Shown: positions 1 to 9,693 of the stretch, piece by piece
Numbering within the stretch: the stretch's first letter is position 1
How the letters are laid out: each line of letters begins with the position of its first letter
Source of the DNA: Bacteroides sp.
GTDB lineage: Bacteria > Bacteroidota > Bacteroidia > Bacteroidales > Bacteroidaceae
NCBI GenBank assembly: GCA_015060735.1
Contig: SUXX01000001.1
Location: 62,001 to 126,000, forward strand
Length of the DNA: 64,000 nucleotides
Direction of reading: 5' to 3'
Translations under genes and position numbers: made by a program
Notes under the pieces: model-generated
The model's database searches: none
Told to the model about the DNA's origin: nothing
What the model saw: the letters and a program-made list of their open reading frames with translations, nothing else

Positions 1-1
1 G

Positions 2-163
2 ACATGGATGGCCAAATTAGATGATAATTGCATCTTTATTTCAGCTCGTGAGAAGACTAACTTGGATGAACTAAAAACAGTCGTATATAATAAGGTGAGA
101 GAACTTCATGTACAGAAGTATCCTTATAATGATTTTCTCTATCAAACGTATGATGTTGAATAA
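2..163 (+). CDS. hflX: GTPase HflX, C-terminal end (partial)
   Basis: The window opens inside a reading frame that gives 53 residues before a TAA stop. The stretch reads CIFISAREKTNLDELK and ends YPYNDFLYQTYDVE. The SA-K-N-DEL segment is the G5-like end of the HflX G domain, and the tail matches the family's C-terminal tail in Bacteroidetes. HflX is a ribosome-associated GTPase that splits stalled or heat-damaged ribosomes; that role is family knowledge, because the nucleotide-binding motifs lie outside the window. The next gene starts 14 bases downstream on the same strand, so the two may be co-transcribed. Confidence 0.8.
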   Translation, partial: TWMAKLDDNCIFISAREKTNLDELKTVVYNKVRELHVQKYPYNDFLYQTYDVE

Positions 164-177
164 ACATAATTAAAATA

Positions 178-2169
178 ATGATGACAGATTACAGACAACT
201 AACAGACCAAGAGATTCGTCTTTTGCAGGAACATTCCTGTACGGCCGATGATTGGGCGAACATCGAAGTGGCTCAAGATTTTAAACCGGACTTTGTCTTT
301 TATACTCGCTTCTCTGGAAAAGTAAGGTTAGGGGTATTCGATTATGAGTTTACATTGGCTGGGGGAATGAAGAAACATGCCGGACTTTATCATGTGACGC
401 TACACAATGTCTCGGTTGGAAACTATTGTTGCATTGAGAATGTAAAGAACTATATAGCCAATTATCAGATAGGTGACTATACATTTATTGAAAATGTAGA
501 TATTCTGCTAGTGGATGGGCGTAGCCGTTTCGGGAATGGTGTGGAAGTAGCTGTACTGAATGAAACGGGTGGACGTGAAGTGATGATGCACGACCGTTTG
601 TCGGCTCATCAAGCTTATATCATGGCTCTTTATCGTCATCGACCTGTTCTCATAGAAAAGATGCGTGGAATCATCGAAAGATATGCCGAAGAAAATGCGT
701 CAGAAATAGGAACAATAGGTTCGCATGTTACTATTGTAGACTCAGGGTATATCAAGAATGTGAAAATCGGCGATTATTGCAAGATAGAAGGAACTGGACG
801 CTTGAAGAATGGAAGTCTGAACAGTAACCAGAAGGCTCCGATTCATATAGGATATGGTGTGGTGTGTGATGATTTCATTATTTCGAGTGGCTCGGATGTG
901 GAAGATGGCACCATGCTGACTCGTTGCTTTGTTGGGCAAGCTTGTCATTTGGGACATAATTATTCGGCTTCAGACTCTTTGTTCTTTAGCAATTGTCAGG
1001 AAGAAAATGGGGAAGCATGTGCAATTTTTGCGGGTCCGTTTACGGTGACACATCATAAATCTACCTTGTTGATAGCTGGTATGTTTTCGTTTATGAATGC
1101 CGGTTCGGGTTCTAATCAAAGCAATCACATGTATAAGTTAGGTCCTATTCACCAAGGAGCGTTGGAACGTGGGGCAAAAACAACTTCGGATTCATATATT
1201 TTGTGGCCGGCCAAGGTGGGAGCCTTTTCTTTGGTAATGGGACGACATGTGAACCATTCGGATACTTCTAATCTGCCTTTTTCTTATTTGATAGAACAGC
1301 AGAATACGACCTATTTGGTTCCGGGAGTGAATTTGCGAAGTGTGGGAACCATACGCGATGCTCAGAAATGGCCGAAACGTGATAAGCGGAAAGATACTAA
1401 TCGATTGGATCAAATTAATTATAACTTATTAAGCCCTTATACTATCCAGAAAATGATGAAAGGAATCCGAATTCTGAAGGATTTACGTCGGGTGTCTGGT
1501 GAGACTTCTGAAACCTATTCTTATCAAAGTGCAAAGATTAAGAATTCATCATTGGGAAATGGTATTAAGCTTTATGAAACTGCAATTCATAAATTCCTAG
1601 GAAACTCGATTATCAAGCGTTTGGAAGAAATTCCATTCCAAAGTGATGAGAAAATTCGTGCCCGTTTGACCCCTGATACGGAAATCGGGTCGGGCGAATG
1701 GGTGGATATTTCTGGATTGATTGCTCCTAAGAGTGAAATAGAACGGTTGATGGATGACATTGAACAAGGCGTATTGGTGGATGTTGAGCAGATTCATGAA
1801 CGATTTGTTGAAATGCACCGTCATTATTATACCTATGAATGGACTTGGGCGTATGACAAGATTCTATCCTTTTATCATCTACAGCCAGAAACAATTACAG
1901 CCAAAGATGTGATTGGCATTGTAAAGCAATGGCAAGAAGCTGTGGTGGGATTGGACAAGATGTTGTATGCCGATGCCAAAAAAGAATTCTCTTTGTCCGC
2001 AATGACAGGCTTTGGAGCCGATGGAACTCGGGAAGAGAAAGAACAAGACTTTGAACAGGTTCGTGGCGTGTTCGAAAGCAATCCATTTGTGACAGCTGTA
2101 CTTCAACACATCGAAGTAAAAACAGCTTTAGGAAACGAGTTGATAGAACGGATTTCTCCGTTGGTATAA
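178..2169 (+). CDS. DUF4954 family left-handed beta-helix protein
   Basis: This 663-residue protein matches the DUF4954 family of Bacteroidetes and spirochaetes, which has no established function that I know of. Hexapeptide-like strings typical of a left-handed beta-helix are visible at about residues 78-106 (VSVGNYCCIENV, YQIGDYTFIENV), 195-205 (VKIGDYCKIEGT) and 222-260. A His-rich, Cys-rich segment (about 250-295, including THHKS) follows, and the C-terminal half is more helical. The fold resembles acyl- and nucleotidyl-transferases of the LpxA/GlmU type, so a sugar-nucleotide or acyl-transfer role is possible but only inferred. There is no signal peptide, so it is probably cytoplasmic. 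Two adjacent ATG codons make the start ambiguous by one residue. The gene ends at a terminator shared with the convergent neighbour. Confidence 0.8.
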   Translation: MMTDYRQLTDQEIRLLQEHSCTADDWANIEVAQDFKPDFVFYTRFSGKVRLGVFDYEFTLAGGMKKHAGLYHVTLHNVSVGNYCCIENVKNYIANYQIGDYTFIENVDILLVDGRSRFGNGVEVAVLNETGGREVMMHDRLSAHQAYIMALYRHRPVLIEKMRGIIERYAEENASEIGTIGSHVTIVDSGYIKNVKIGDYCKIEGTGRLKNGSLNSNQKAPIHIGYGVVCDDFIISSGSDVEDGTMLTRCFVGQACHLGHNYSASDSLFFSNCQEENGEACAIFAGPFTVTHHKSTLLIAGMFSFMNAGSGSNQSNHMYKLGPIHQGALERGAKTTSDSYILWPAKVGAFSLVMGRHVNHSDTSNLPFSYLIEQQNTTYLVPGVNLRSVGTIRDAQKWPKRDKRKDTNRLDQINYNLLSPYTIQKMMKGIRILKDLRRVSGETSETYSYQSAKIKNSSLGNGIKLYETAIHKFLGNSIIKRLEEIPFQSDEKIRARLTPDTEIGSGEWVDISGLIAPKSEIERLMDDIEQGVLVDVEQIHERFVEMHRHYYTYEWTWAYDKILSFYHLQPETITAKDVIGIVKQWQEAVVGLDKMLYADAKKEFSLSAMTGFGADGTREEKEQDFEQVRGVFESNPFVTAVLQHIEVKTALGNELIERISPLV

Positions 2170-2170
2170 A

Positions 2171-2204
2171 GAAAGGTCGGCATTTGCCGACCTTTCTTTA
2201 TTTC
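2171..2204. terminator. Bidirectional terminator between convergent genes
   Basis: GAAAGGTCGGC and GCCGACCTTTC form a perfect 11-bp stem around a 4-base loop (2171-2196). T-rich tracts follow on both strands. It lies between the stop of the DUF4954 gene and the stop of the convergent hydrolase gene at 2198. Confidence 0.85.
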
Positions 2205-4105
2205 TTCACAACAGGGAGCAGCAATCGGGTGGCTGCACCTTCTTGATGGAATATCTTGATGTTTTGTTTCATCAAGAAATCTTCTATTGTGCAATGGTAA
2301 GTATCAATGAACTTTTGTGGGTTGCGGTCGATGATAGGGAACCAAGAACTTTGGATTTGAATCATCAAGCGATGTCCCGGTAAAAATGAATGTGCTACAT
2401 CGTATAACGTATAGTTTACCGGGGTAATTTCATTCGGGGTGAAAGCTTGAGGATTGTCAAATCCAGTGCGGAAACGACCACGGAACAATTCCCCACGTAC
2501 AAGTTGTTGGAAACCACTCATGGGGTAACGTGCATTGTTCAAATAATCTGTCGCTTCTTTCGGGTAACGGAAGTTTTCCGGATATACGTCGATAACCTTT
2601 ACCATAAAGTCGGCATCTGTGCTACTGAGGGCAGTCATCAATTCTACTTCTATCGGGCCGGCAAGTGTTAATGTATCGGTTAACGGTTCGGTCATAAAAG
2701 TAATGACGTCTGGACGTGTTGTTGCAAAACGCTGATCGTCTAGCATGAATTCCTTTGTACGATAGGTTGTCGGATTGGCTGTATAAGGCACTGGGTGTTC
2801 CATGTCAGATACATATTCAGTAAAAGATTCCTTTTCGGTTGGGGCTTTGGTGGAAACAGAGCCATCAGCATGAATATAATAAGGTGTCGGTTGCATATCT
2901 TCGATAGGCCATTGGTTATAGAATCCCCATTCATTCTTTCCGGAATAGAAGATGTTTACTGGATGTTGAGGCTTTTCACCTTCATTTTCAAGATAATAAC
3001 GGAAGAAAGGATATTGGATATGATCCATGTAATAAGCAGAACTGTTTCCGCCAAAATATACATTTCCGAATCCTTGGAAGTCGCGTCGTGTCCATGCTCC
3101 GTGCCACCAAGGTCCGAAAGCCAAGTAAAGTTCGGTCTCAGGAGATTGTTTGCGGATAGCTTGATAAAGTCCCCATGCACCATAACAGTCTTCTGAATCA
3201 TAAAGTCCGCCAACAACCAAGATAGCTGGTTTTAAGTTGTAGCAAGTAGTACGGGCATCTCTTTCTTGCCAGAATTCATCGAAAGTCGGATGATTTTTGA
3301 TGTTATTCCACATTGTTTCTGTGGTGTCGCGTACCAAGTCGTCTGCATTCTTGAAGGTTCCTAAAGTCAAGAAGTCGGTATATACATCATTCTTCACAAT
3401 GTCTCTGATTACTCCTTTTCCATAGTTTCGTCCTTCCAAACCTGGGAGAAAATTCGTGGTTTGCAAGAATGTGAAAGCTCCGTTGTGATGGCGATCGTCT
3501 CCTCGGAACCAGTCTGTAACTGGTGCTTGGGGTGAAACGGCTTTTAAGGCTGGGTGGTTGCTGGATGCTGTCATGGTAGCATAGAATCCATCATAGCTAA
3601 TCCCCCAAGTACCAACATTGCCATTGTTGTGAGTGTTTTTCAATAACCACTCAATGGTGTCGTAAGTATCGGTAGCCTCATCAATGTTCTTTTTGTCTTT
3701 CTTTCCTTTCTTGTTTTTGTTCAATGGACGAACCTGTTCAAATTTTCCTTCACTTTTATAGCGTCCTCTTACATCCTGATAAACAATGATGTAGTTCTTT
3801 TCTACGTAAGTGCTTAAAGAACTTCTCAGTGACCGGTCGAATGTTTCTCCATATGGTGAACAAGAGTACGGGGTGCGGTTCATTAAAATAGGATGTTTTT
3901 TGGCATTGTCCTTTGGTTCATAGATAGCGGTGTAAAGCTGTACTCCGTCACGCATCGGTATCATGACTTCACGCTTGGTGTAAATACCCCGGAGTCTCAG
4001 TTCTATACTGTCCGGTTTTTCATTTGCATTTCTCTGTGCATGGGCTGGGGTGCCAATCGCAGTCAATAAGAAAAGCATTAGGAAGAAGTGTAAAATTCTT
4101 TTCAT
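2198..4105 (-). CDS. Secreted CocE/NonD (S15) family alpha/beta hydrolase
   Basis: The 635-residue protein begins with a signal peptide (hydrophobic to about residue 20, cleavage after AHAQ), so it is exported to the periplasm or cell surface. It matches the X-Pro dipeptidyl-peptidase/cocaine-esterase family. The nucleophile elbow GISYDG puts the catalytic Ser at about 170; Asp about 303 (GGLYDSED) and His about 335 (GPWWHGAW) complete a triad. The C-terminal third (about 400-635) fits the jelly-roll XPD_C domain. Family members cleave dipeptides or esters and amides; the natural substrate cannot be read from sequence. A Lys-rich loop (about 128-140) is a local insertion. It appears to be a single-gene unit, with a TAnnTTTG promoter box (TACCTTTG on the minus strand) at 4135-4142. 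Confidence 0.85.
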   Translation of the reverse strand: MKRILHFFLMLFLLTAIGTPAHAQRNANEKPDSIELRLRGIYTKREVMIPMRDGVQLYTAIYEPKDNAKKHPILMNRTPYSCSPYGETFDRSLRSSLSTYVEKNYIIVYQDVRGRYKSEGKFEQVRPLNKNKKGKKDKKNIDEATDTYDTIEWLLKNTHNNGNVGTWGISYDGFYATMTASSNHPALKAVSPQAPVTDWFRGDDRHHNGAFTFLQTTNFLPGLEGRNYGKGVIRDIVKNDVYTDFLTLGTFKNADDLVRDTTETMWNNIKNHPTFDEFWQERDARTTCYNLKPAILVVGGLYDSEDCYGAWGLYQAIRKQSPETELYLAFGPWWHGAWTRRDFQGFGNVYFGGNSSAYYMDHIQYPFFRYYLENEGEKPQHPVNIFYSGKNEWGFYNQWPIEDMQPTPYYIHADGSVSTKAPTEKESFTEYVSDMEHPVPYTANPTTYRTKEFMLDDQRFATTRPDVITFMTEPLTDTLTLAGPIEVELMTALSSTDADFMVKVIDVYPENFRYPKEATDYLNNARYPMSGFQQLVRGELFRGRFRTGFDNPQAFTPNEITPVNYTLYDVAHSFLPGHRLMIQIQSSWFPIIDRNPQKFIDTYHCTIEDFLMKQNIKIFHQEGAATRLLLPVVKK

Positions 4106-4197
4106 TTGTATGCTGTTTGAGTTAAAATCGGTGACAAAGGTACATACATTCCTTGAAAGATTTTAAGATGAATAGAGAAAAATTCAAGAATAGTTTC

Positions 4198-4205
4198 TAT
4201 CTTTG
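4198..4205 (+). promoter_or_regulatory. Bacteroides-type -7 box for fumarase gene
   Basis: TATCTTTG fits the TAnnTTTG -7 consensus and lies 43 bases upstream of the fumarase start. I see no TTG at the usual -33 spacing, so only this half is supported. Confidence 0.5.
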
Positions 4206-4248
4206 TCCTAATTGATAACTAACATCTAATAATTAAAGTACAATCATT

Positions 4249-5886
4249 ATGGCAAATCCAGAATTCCACTATCAGCCGATGTTTGATTTGGGTCCAGACA
4301 AGACCGAGTATTATTTGCTGACCAAGGACTATGTGTCAGTAAGTGAATTTGAAGGTAAGCCTATCCTGAAGATTGAAAAGGAAGGTTTGACTGCAATGGC
4401 TAACGCCGCTTTCCGTGATGTGTCTTTCTTGCTTCGTCGTGCACACAACGAACAGGTAGCCAAAATATTGAGCGACCCTGAAGCAAGTGATAACGACAAG
4501 TATGTAGCTTTGACATTCCTTCGCAATGCCGAAGTGTCTGCCAAGGGCAAGTTGCCTTTGTGCCAGGATACAGGTACAGCTATCATCCACGGTGAAAAGG
4601 GTCAACACGTTTGGACAGGCTATTGCGATGAAGAAGCCTTGTCGCTTGGTGTATATAAAACTTATACAGAAGAAAACCTCCGTTATTCTCAGAATGCACC
4701 GCTTACTATGTACGATGAAGTGAACACTAAATGCAATCTTCCGGCTCAGATTGACATCGAAGCTACCGAAGGTATGGAATACAAGTTCCTCTGCGTGACT
4801 AAGGGTGGTGGTTCAGCTAACAAGACATACTTGTATCAGGAAACTAAGGCGGTATTGAATCCGGCTACATTGGTTCCGTTCATGATTGAAAAGATGAAGT
4901 CGCTCGGTACAGCAGCTTGTCCTCCGTATCACATTGCATTTGTTATCGGTGGTACATCTGCTGAAAAGAACTTGCTCACCGTGAAGTTGGCTTCTACTCA
5001 CTACTACGATGAATTGCCTACTACCGGTAATGAATACGGTCGTGCATTCCGCGATGTAGAACTCGAAAAGCAAGTACTGGAAGAAGCTCACAAGATTGGC
5101 CTCGGTGCTCAGTTCGGCGGTAAGTATATGGCTCACGACGTACGTATCATCCGCTTGCCTCGTCACGGTGCTTCTTGTCCGATTGGTTTGGGCGTTTCTT
5201 GCTCGGCTGACCGTAATATCAAGTGTAAGATTAACAAGGACGGTATTTGGATTGAAAAGATGGATGACAAACCAGGTGGACTCATTCCGGTTGAACTCCG
5301 CGAAGCTGGCGAAGGCGATGCCGTAAAGATTAACCTCAACCAACCGATGGCCGATATTTTGAAAGAATTGACCAAATATCCGGTAGCTACCCGTTTGTCT
5401 TTGAATGGTACTATCATCGTAGGTCGCGATATTGCTCATGCCAAGCTGAAAGAACGTATTGACAACGGTGAAGACTTGCCACAATACATCAAGGATCATC
5501 CTATTTACTATGCAGGTCCTGCCAAGACTCCAGCCGGTATGGCTTGTGGTTCTATGGGCCCGACAACAGCCGGTCGTATGGACTCTTACGTGGACTTGTT
5601 CCAAAGCCATGGTGGTAGCATGATTATGTTGGCCAAGGGTAACCGTAGCCAGCAGGTGACTGACGCTTGTCAGAAGCACGGTGGTTTCTACCTCGGTTCT
5701 ATTGGTGGTCCTGCCGCTATCCTTGCTCAGAATAATATTAAGAGCATCGAATGTGTAGAATATCCAGAACTCGGTATGGAAGCTATCTGGAAGATTGAAG
5801 TAGAAGACTTCCCGGCATTTATCTTGGTAGACGACAAGGGTAATGACTTCTTCAAGCAGTTGAAACCTCGTTGTGCTTGTAAGTAA
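4249..5886 (+). CDS. fumB: Class I (iron-sulfur) fumarate hydratase
   Basis: At 545 residues this matches the dimeric, oxygen-sensitive FumA/FumB class, which hydrates fumarate to malate. Three cysteines fall at positions 105 (LPLCQDTG), 224 (TAACPPYH) and 318 (GVSCSADRN), the same numbers as the [4Fe-4S] ligands of E. coli FumA. The C-terminal domain carries the family signature [14 protein letters not shown]. In gut Bacteroidetes this enzyme usually runs in the reductive branch toward succinate; that is family knowledge, not read here. The codon use is highly biased, which suggests strong expression and also explains a long open frame on the opposite strand. It is monocistronic, with a clear terminator after the stop. 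The choice between the fumA and fumB symbols is arbitrary. Confidence 0.93.
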   Translation: MANPEFHYQPMFDLGPDKTEYYLLTKDYVSVSEFEGKPILKIEKEGLTAMANAAFRDVSFLLRRAHNEQVAKILSDPEASDNDKYVALTFLRNAEVSAKGKLPLCQDTGTAIIHGEKGQHVWTGYCDEEALSLGVYKTYTEENLRYSQNAPLTMYDEVNTKCNLPAQIDIEATEGMEYKFLCVTKGGGSANKTYLYQETKAVLNPATLVPFMIEKMKSLGTAACPPYHIAFVIGGTSAEKNLLTVKLASTHYYDELPTTGNEYGRAFRDVELEKQVLEEAHKIGLGAQFGGKYMAHDVRIIRLPRHGASCPIGLGVSCSADRNIKCKINKDGIWIEKMDDKPGGLIPVELREAGEGDAVKINLNQPMADILKELTKYPVATRLSLNGTIIVGRDIAHAKLKERIDNGEDLPQYIKDHPIYYAGPAKTPAGMACGSMGPTTAGRMDSYVDLFQSHGGSMIMLAKGNRSQQVTDACQKHGGFYLGSIGGPAAILAQNNIKSIECVEYPELGMEAIWKIEVEDFPAFILVDDKGNDFFKQLKPRCACK

Positions 5887-5900
5887 TATTCGTATTAAAT

Positions 5901-5929
5901 AAAAAAGCGGAGTTTAACTCCGCTTTTTT
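5901..5929. terminator. Bidirectional terminator, fumarase / permease
   Basis: AAAAAAGCGGAG and CTCCGCTTTTTT flank a 5-base loop (TTTAA). A- and T-tracts on both sides make it usable in both directions. The permease stop codon at 5928-5930 lies within its distal arm. Confidence 0.88.
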
Positions 5930-7580
5930 ATTTAGTATGAGTTTGTTTCCACATTCGCCAGACATAATAGGCACAGTGTGTGAATGCAAAGAAAAACGAG
6001 ATAATCAATAATGTTTTGTCTGATTCCCAACCAGCTGTTTGTTGATGCCATAATCCGGTGATGACAGCTAATACGCTAAGTCCGATTCCCATTGCATTTA
6101 ATACCATTATTCCCTTGCGGCGAGGAACATTGTGTTCCAATAGACTATGCTTTACACCATAAACGGCGTAGATATCTAAACCTATCAGCATCCACAGGAC
6201 TAAACGAATCCAGGTATCGGCCGGTAAGAATACCATCATGCAGAGGCAGGTTAGGATACCCAATATAGGAACAACTGGAACAAACGGAGTCTTGAAGGCA
6301 CGTTCTACATTAGGCATGCTCTTGCGGACAATCAAAATGCCGGCACATACCAAGGTGAAGGCAAATAATGTACCGATACTAACCATTTCACCAGCAACAC
6401 GGGCAGGGATAAAAGCAGCCATGATACTTACGATAACCATAAACAATAGGTTGCTATGTGCCGGTGTACGGTATTTTTCGTGAATTTTTGAGAAGAAAGG
6501 TGGTAACAATCCATCGCGGCTCATGCTAAGGAATACACGGCTTTGCCCCAACAGCGTAACCATAATTACCGAGCAATAACCAAAAAGAATAGCCATCACA
6601 ATGGCACGGTTCAACCACGGATAGGCCGGGGTGATGACACCGGAAGCATTTGTTGGCCCCATATGGTCGATGGCTACGGCAACAGGGGCGATACCTTGTT
6701 GTCCGGCAAATTCGGTGTAATGAGCTACACCTGTCATGACGTGGGCAAAAAGAATGTAAAGTACAGTGCATACCAACAAGGACATCAGGATACCGATAGG
6801 CATATTGCGTTCCGGGTTCTTGGTTTCTTGGGCAGCGGTACTCACGGCATCAAAACCTAAGAAAGCGAAGAATACAACAGCTGCTCCTCGAAATATACCA
6901 CTAATACCAAACTCACCTAGAACTCCTGTGTTGGTAGGGATATAAGGGGTGTAGTTCTCGGCATTGATAAACTGCCAACCTAAAACAACGAAAATTAGGA
7001 TGACCGATACCTTTAAGAATACGATAATGTTATTTATGAGTGAACTTTCTTGCGTTCCTCTGACCAGGAACAGGCTCATGATGATAACGATGATGGCTGC
7101 CGGTATGTTGGCGATACCGCCGTCCCATGGGCATGCGGTGAGTTCGGGCGGAAGGTCAATACCCAGCCCTTGTAGGAAGACAACCAGATATCGACTCCAA
7201 CTGATGCTGACTGTGGTAGCCGCAACGGTATATTCCAGTACTAAATCCCACCCAATAATCCAGGCGATAAGTTCGCCCATGGTAGCGTATGAATACGTAT
7301 AGGCACTACCGGCAACGGGTATCATGGATGCAAATTCGGCATAGCATAATCCGGCAAAACAACAGCCAATGGCGGCTATGATGAAACTTAAGGTAATGGC
7401 CGGCCCTGTATATTCGGCGGCTACGGTTCCCGTGATGGAGAAAAGTCCGGCTCCGATGATAGCCCCAACACCTAAAGCGATGAGTCCCCATGGTCCGAGA
7501 ACTCTTTTGAGCGATTTACTGCCCGACTCATTAGCCTCTGCTTCGAGGGTAGCAAACGGTTTCTTGATAAACAATCCCAT
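5928..7580 (-). CDS. APC-superfamily amino-acid permease (CAT-like)
   Basis: This 550-residue inner-membrane protein shows about 12-14 hydrophobic segments. The first helix carries the APC hallmark GVGAIIGAGLFSITG, followed by GPAITLSF and an AEFASMIPVAGSAYTY segment typical of the cationic amino-acid transporter subgroup (TC 2.A.3.3). It should import amino acids by proton-coupled exchange or symport. Substrate choice (lysine, arginine or broader) cannot be decided from sequence. The gene stands alone between a shared terminator and a promoter at 7612-7642, and neither neighbour suggests a pathway. Confidence 0.85.
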   Translation of the reverse strand: MGLFIKKPFATLEAEANESGSKSLKRVLGPWGLIALGVGAIIGAGLFSITGTVAAEYTGPAITLSFIIAAIGCCFAGLCYAEFASMIPVAGSAYTYSYATMGELIAWIIGWDLVLEYTVAATTVSISWSRYLVVFLQGLGIDLPPELTACPWDGGIANIPAAIIVIIMSLFLVRGTQESSLINNIIVFLKVSVILIFVVLGWQFINAENYTPYIPTNTGVLGEFGISGIFRGAAVVFFAFLGFDAVSTAAQETKNPERNMPIGILMSLLVCTVLYILFAHVMTGVAHYTEFAGQQGIAPVAVAIDHMGPTNASGVITPAYPWLNRAIVMAILFGYCSVIMVTLLGQSRVFLSMSRDGLLPPFFSKIHEKYRTPAHSNLLFMVIVSIMAAFIPARVAGEMVSIGTLFAFTLVCAGILIVRKSMPNVERAFKTPFVPVVPILGILTCLCMMVFLPADTWIRLVLWMLIGLDIYAVYGVKHSLLEHNVPRRKGIMVLNAMGIGLSVLAVITGLWHQQTAGWESDKTLLIISFFFAFTHCAYYVWRMWKQTHTK

Positions 7581-7611
7581 TTTCTAATACGTTTTTAGTG
7601 ATAATTGGGTG

Positions 7612-7642
7612 CAAATTTACAGATTGGAAGTTATAGAACCAA
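7612..7642 (-). promoter_or_regulatory. Promoter for the amino-acid permease
   Basis: On the minus strand a TTG (plus 7640-7642) is followed after 20 bases by TAAATTTG (plus 7612-7619), matching the Bacteroides -33/-7 pattern, 31 bases upstream of the permease start. Confidence 0.65.
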
Positions 7643-7662
7643 ACTTTTTAAGATTAATGTAT

Positions 7663-7696
7663 ATAAAAAGGTGGGTGTGCTTTCGGCACACCCACC
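7663..7696 (-). terminator. Terminator after M28 peptidase gene
   Basis: GGTGGGTGTGC and GCACACCCACC form a perfect 11-bp stem with loop TTTCG (7670-7696). On the minus strand it is followed by TTTTTATAT, so it ends the frr-rsgA-peptidase unit. Confidence 0.85.
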
Positions 7697-7706
7697 TGAT
7701 AGAGTT

Positions 7707-8738
7707 TTAATATTTTTCGTTGGCTAATTTCCAGAAAGCAAGGAAAGAGGCCTTGGTGATGTCAACCATCTTATTCCAGTTGATTCGTTCGGAGTGGTCG
7801 CTCGGCAAATGATAATCGGGATGTCCGTCGGTGTGGTACCAAATGATAGGAATTCCCAATTTTGCAAATGTTCCGTTATCGCTACCACCTACCGGATTGT
7901 CCCATGCCCGGTAGTCTGGGTCTAACTGCAAACGGTAAGTTTCGATGTCCTTTTTCAGCCAATCACCGAAAGCTGGATAGGCAGCTGTATAGAAATATAC
8001 AAATTGCATTGGTCGGTCTTCTTGGTTGTTACGGCCAATCATGTCGTAATTCAAATAACCTTTAACTTTTTTAATTTCAGGGTAAGTCATGGCAAAATAG
8101 CGTGAGCCTAATAATCCTTTTTCTTCACCATCCCAGAAAGCAAAGATTACGGTACGTTCAGGTTGTTCGCCTGTGGCAAGGAAGGCTTTGGCAACTTGTA
8201 GAACAGCTTGTACGCCGGAAGCGTTATCGTCTGCACCATTGTATATTTGGTCGCCTTCCAGCATCGGGTCGTATCCCAGATGGTCGTAATGGGCACCGAT
8301 GATGACGATTTCATTTGGATTCTTGCCGTCGATTTTAGCTAGGATGTTACGCATATCTAGCTTTTGATGAACGGTCTTCTTCAAATTGGCAATAGAGTCT
8401 GGATGAACTTGCCAGCGTTGTCCTCTTTTTTGGCGTTCAGCGTGTGCAGCTTCAAATGGTTGTACATAGTTGTTTTCAAACAGGGGTTGCAATCCCATTT
8501 GTTTCAGACAGGAAATGATGTAATTTCCGGCGATGCGTCCGCCTTTCCATCCGGCTTCACGGCCTTCCAGTTCGTCACATGCCAGGAAGTCGACGTGTGC
8601 TTCAGCGGTTGTTCGGTTGATACTGGCTACTCCTTTGGCTTCAGGGGTTGCCTTCTGATTCTTTTTTTGTGGGGAAACGGCTCCCAGTTGAGTTGCTCCA
8701 AGAATGGTTAATGCAACTAAAAACAAAAGCTTTTTCAT
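7707..8738 (-). CDS. Secreted M28 family zinc aminopeptidase
   Basis: The protein has 343 residues with an N-terminal signal peptide (hydrophobic to about residue 20). The peptidase family M28 metal site is visible: His about 150 (GAHYDHLG), bridging Asp about 170 (NGADDNASG), catalytic and ligand Glu about 205-206 (WDGEEKGLLGSRYF), Asp about 232 (NYDMIG) and a late His (YHLPSDH). It should be a two-zinc aminopeptidase acting on exported or imported peptides in the periplasm. Some family members are glutaminyl cyclases, but the intact second zinc site and the GSR motif favour peptidase. The start is 13 bases after the rsgA stop, so it is probably the last gene of the frr-rsgA unit. Confidence 0.88.
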   Translation of the reverse strand: MKKLLFLVALTILGATQLGAVSPQKKNQKATPEAKGVASINRTTAEAHVDFLACDELEGREAGWKGGRIAGNYIISCLKQMGLQPLFENNYVQPFEAAHAERQKRGQRWQVHPDSIANLKKTVHQKLDMRNILAKIDGKNPNEIVIIGAHYDHLGYDPMLEGDQIYNGADDNASGVQAVLQVAKAFLATGEQPERTVIFAFWDGEEKGLLGSRYFAMTYPEIKKVKGYLNYDMIGRNNQEDRPMQFVYFYTAAYPAFGDWLKKDIETYRLQLDPDYRAWDNPVGGSDNGTFAKLGIPIIWYHTDGHPDYHLPSDHSERINWNKMVDITKASFLAFWKLANEKY

Positions 8739-8751
8739 AGTTGGGTTAAGG

Positions 8752-9684
8752 TTAAAATGCGGCCCGGTATTTCCCTTCTTCCTTATCTTCCAGCATGTTC
8801 AGATAGGAGGTGTAACGTGACTCGCTGATTAAATGTTTTTCGACGGCTTCTCGGACGGCACAGCCCGGCTCGTGCCGATGAGTGCAATTGCCGTATTTGC
8901 AATGAGCCGAATGCTCGAATATTTCTTTGAAATAGTGTCCCACTTCTTCTTCTTCCATGTCGAATGTGCCGAAACCCTTGATGCCCGGGGTGTCTATCAA
9001 ATAGCCTCCTTGGGGAAGGGGAAACATTTCGGAGAAGGTGGTGGTGTGCATTCCTTTGTTGTGATAGTCAGAGATTTCTCCGGTCTTCACACTTAACTCT
9101 GGCAAGATGGCATTGATTAAAGTTGATTTTCCTACACCGGAGTTCCCTGAAAGTAAGGTCACTTTACCTTCTAAATCCTGATTGATTTCTTCGATGCCGG
9201 TTTCGTTCAGTGCCGATACCTTGAAACAAGGATAGCCGATGTAGGTGTATAGGTTGATGAGTGCTTCCATGTAGCGGGTTTCCTCTTCGTTGTATCGGTC
9301 TATCTTGTTGAATATCAGTTTGACGGGCACGCTATATGCTTCGGCGGTGGCCAAGAAGCGGTCGATGAAGATAGTGGATGTTTCGGGATAGTTGATGGTA
9401 ATAATCAGCATACACTGGTCGAGGTTTGCGGCCAGTATATGCGATTGTTTGGATAGATTGGATGCACGTCGGATGATGTAGTTCTTACGGTCTTCGATTT
9501 CGCTGATGAAGGCAGTGCCCTCGTTGTTGACAATGATTTGTACATGGTCACCAACGGCTATGGGATTGGTACTACGAATCCCTTTCAGGCGAAAGTTTCC
9601 TTTGATTTTGCAATCAATGAGTTTCCCGTCGTCTGTCTTTACTTGATACCAGCTTCCCGTATTTTTGATGACTAATCCGTGCAC
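8752..9684 (-). CDS. rsgA: Ribosome small-subunit-dependent GTPase A
   Basis: This 310-residue circularly permuted GTPase helps mature the 30S subunit. The G motifs occur in the permuted order expected: NKID (G4) at 126-129, SAL (G5) near 157, GNSGVGKS (G1) at 180-187 and DTPG (G3) at 231-234. An N-terminal OB-fold (about 1-65) and a C-terminal zinc site (C262, C267, H269, C275 in [14 protein letters not shown]) complete the family architecture. It lies 9 bases downstream of frr in the same direction, and pairing two ribosome-cycle genes fits a translational operon. Confidence 0.96.
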   Translation of the reverse strand: MHGLVIKNTGSWYQVKTDDGKLIDCKIKGNFRLKGIRSTNPIAVGDHVQIIVNNEGTAFISEIEDRKNYIIRRASNLSKQSHILAANLDQCMLIITINYPETSTIFIDRFLATAEAYSVPVKLIFNKIDRYNEEETRYMEALINLYTYIGYPCFKVSALNETGIEEINQDLEGKVTLLSGNSGVGKSTLINAILPELSVKTGEISDYHNKGMHTTTFSEMFPLPQGGYLIDTPGIKGFGTFDMEEEEVGHYFKEIFEHSAHCKYGNCTHRHEPGCAVREAVEKHLISESRYTSYLNMLEDKEEGKYRAAF

Positions 9685-9693
9685 GTCTATTCT

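Noticed and set aside
4813..5679. 288-codon open frame on the minus strand opposite the fumarase gene
   Set aside because: It is an antisense shadow produced by the strong codon bias of the fumarase gene. No family is recognisable and there is no promoter.
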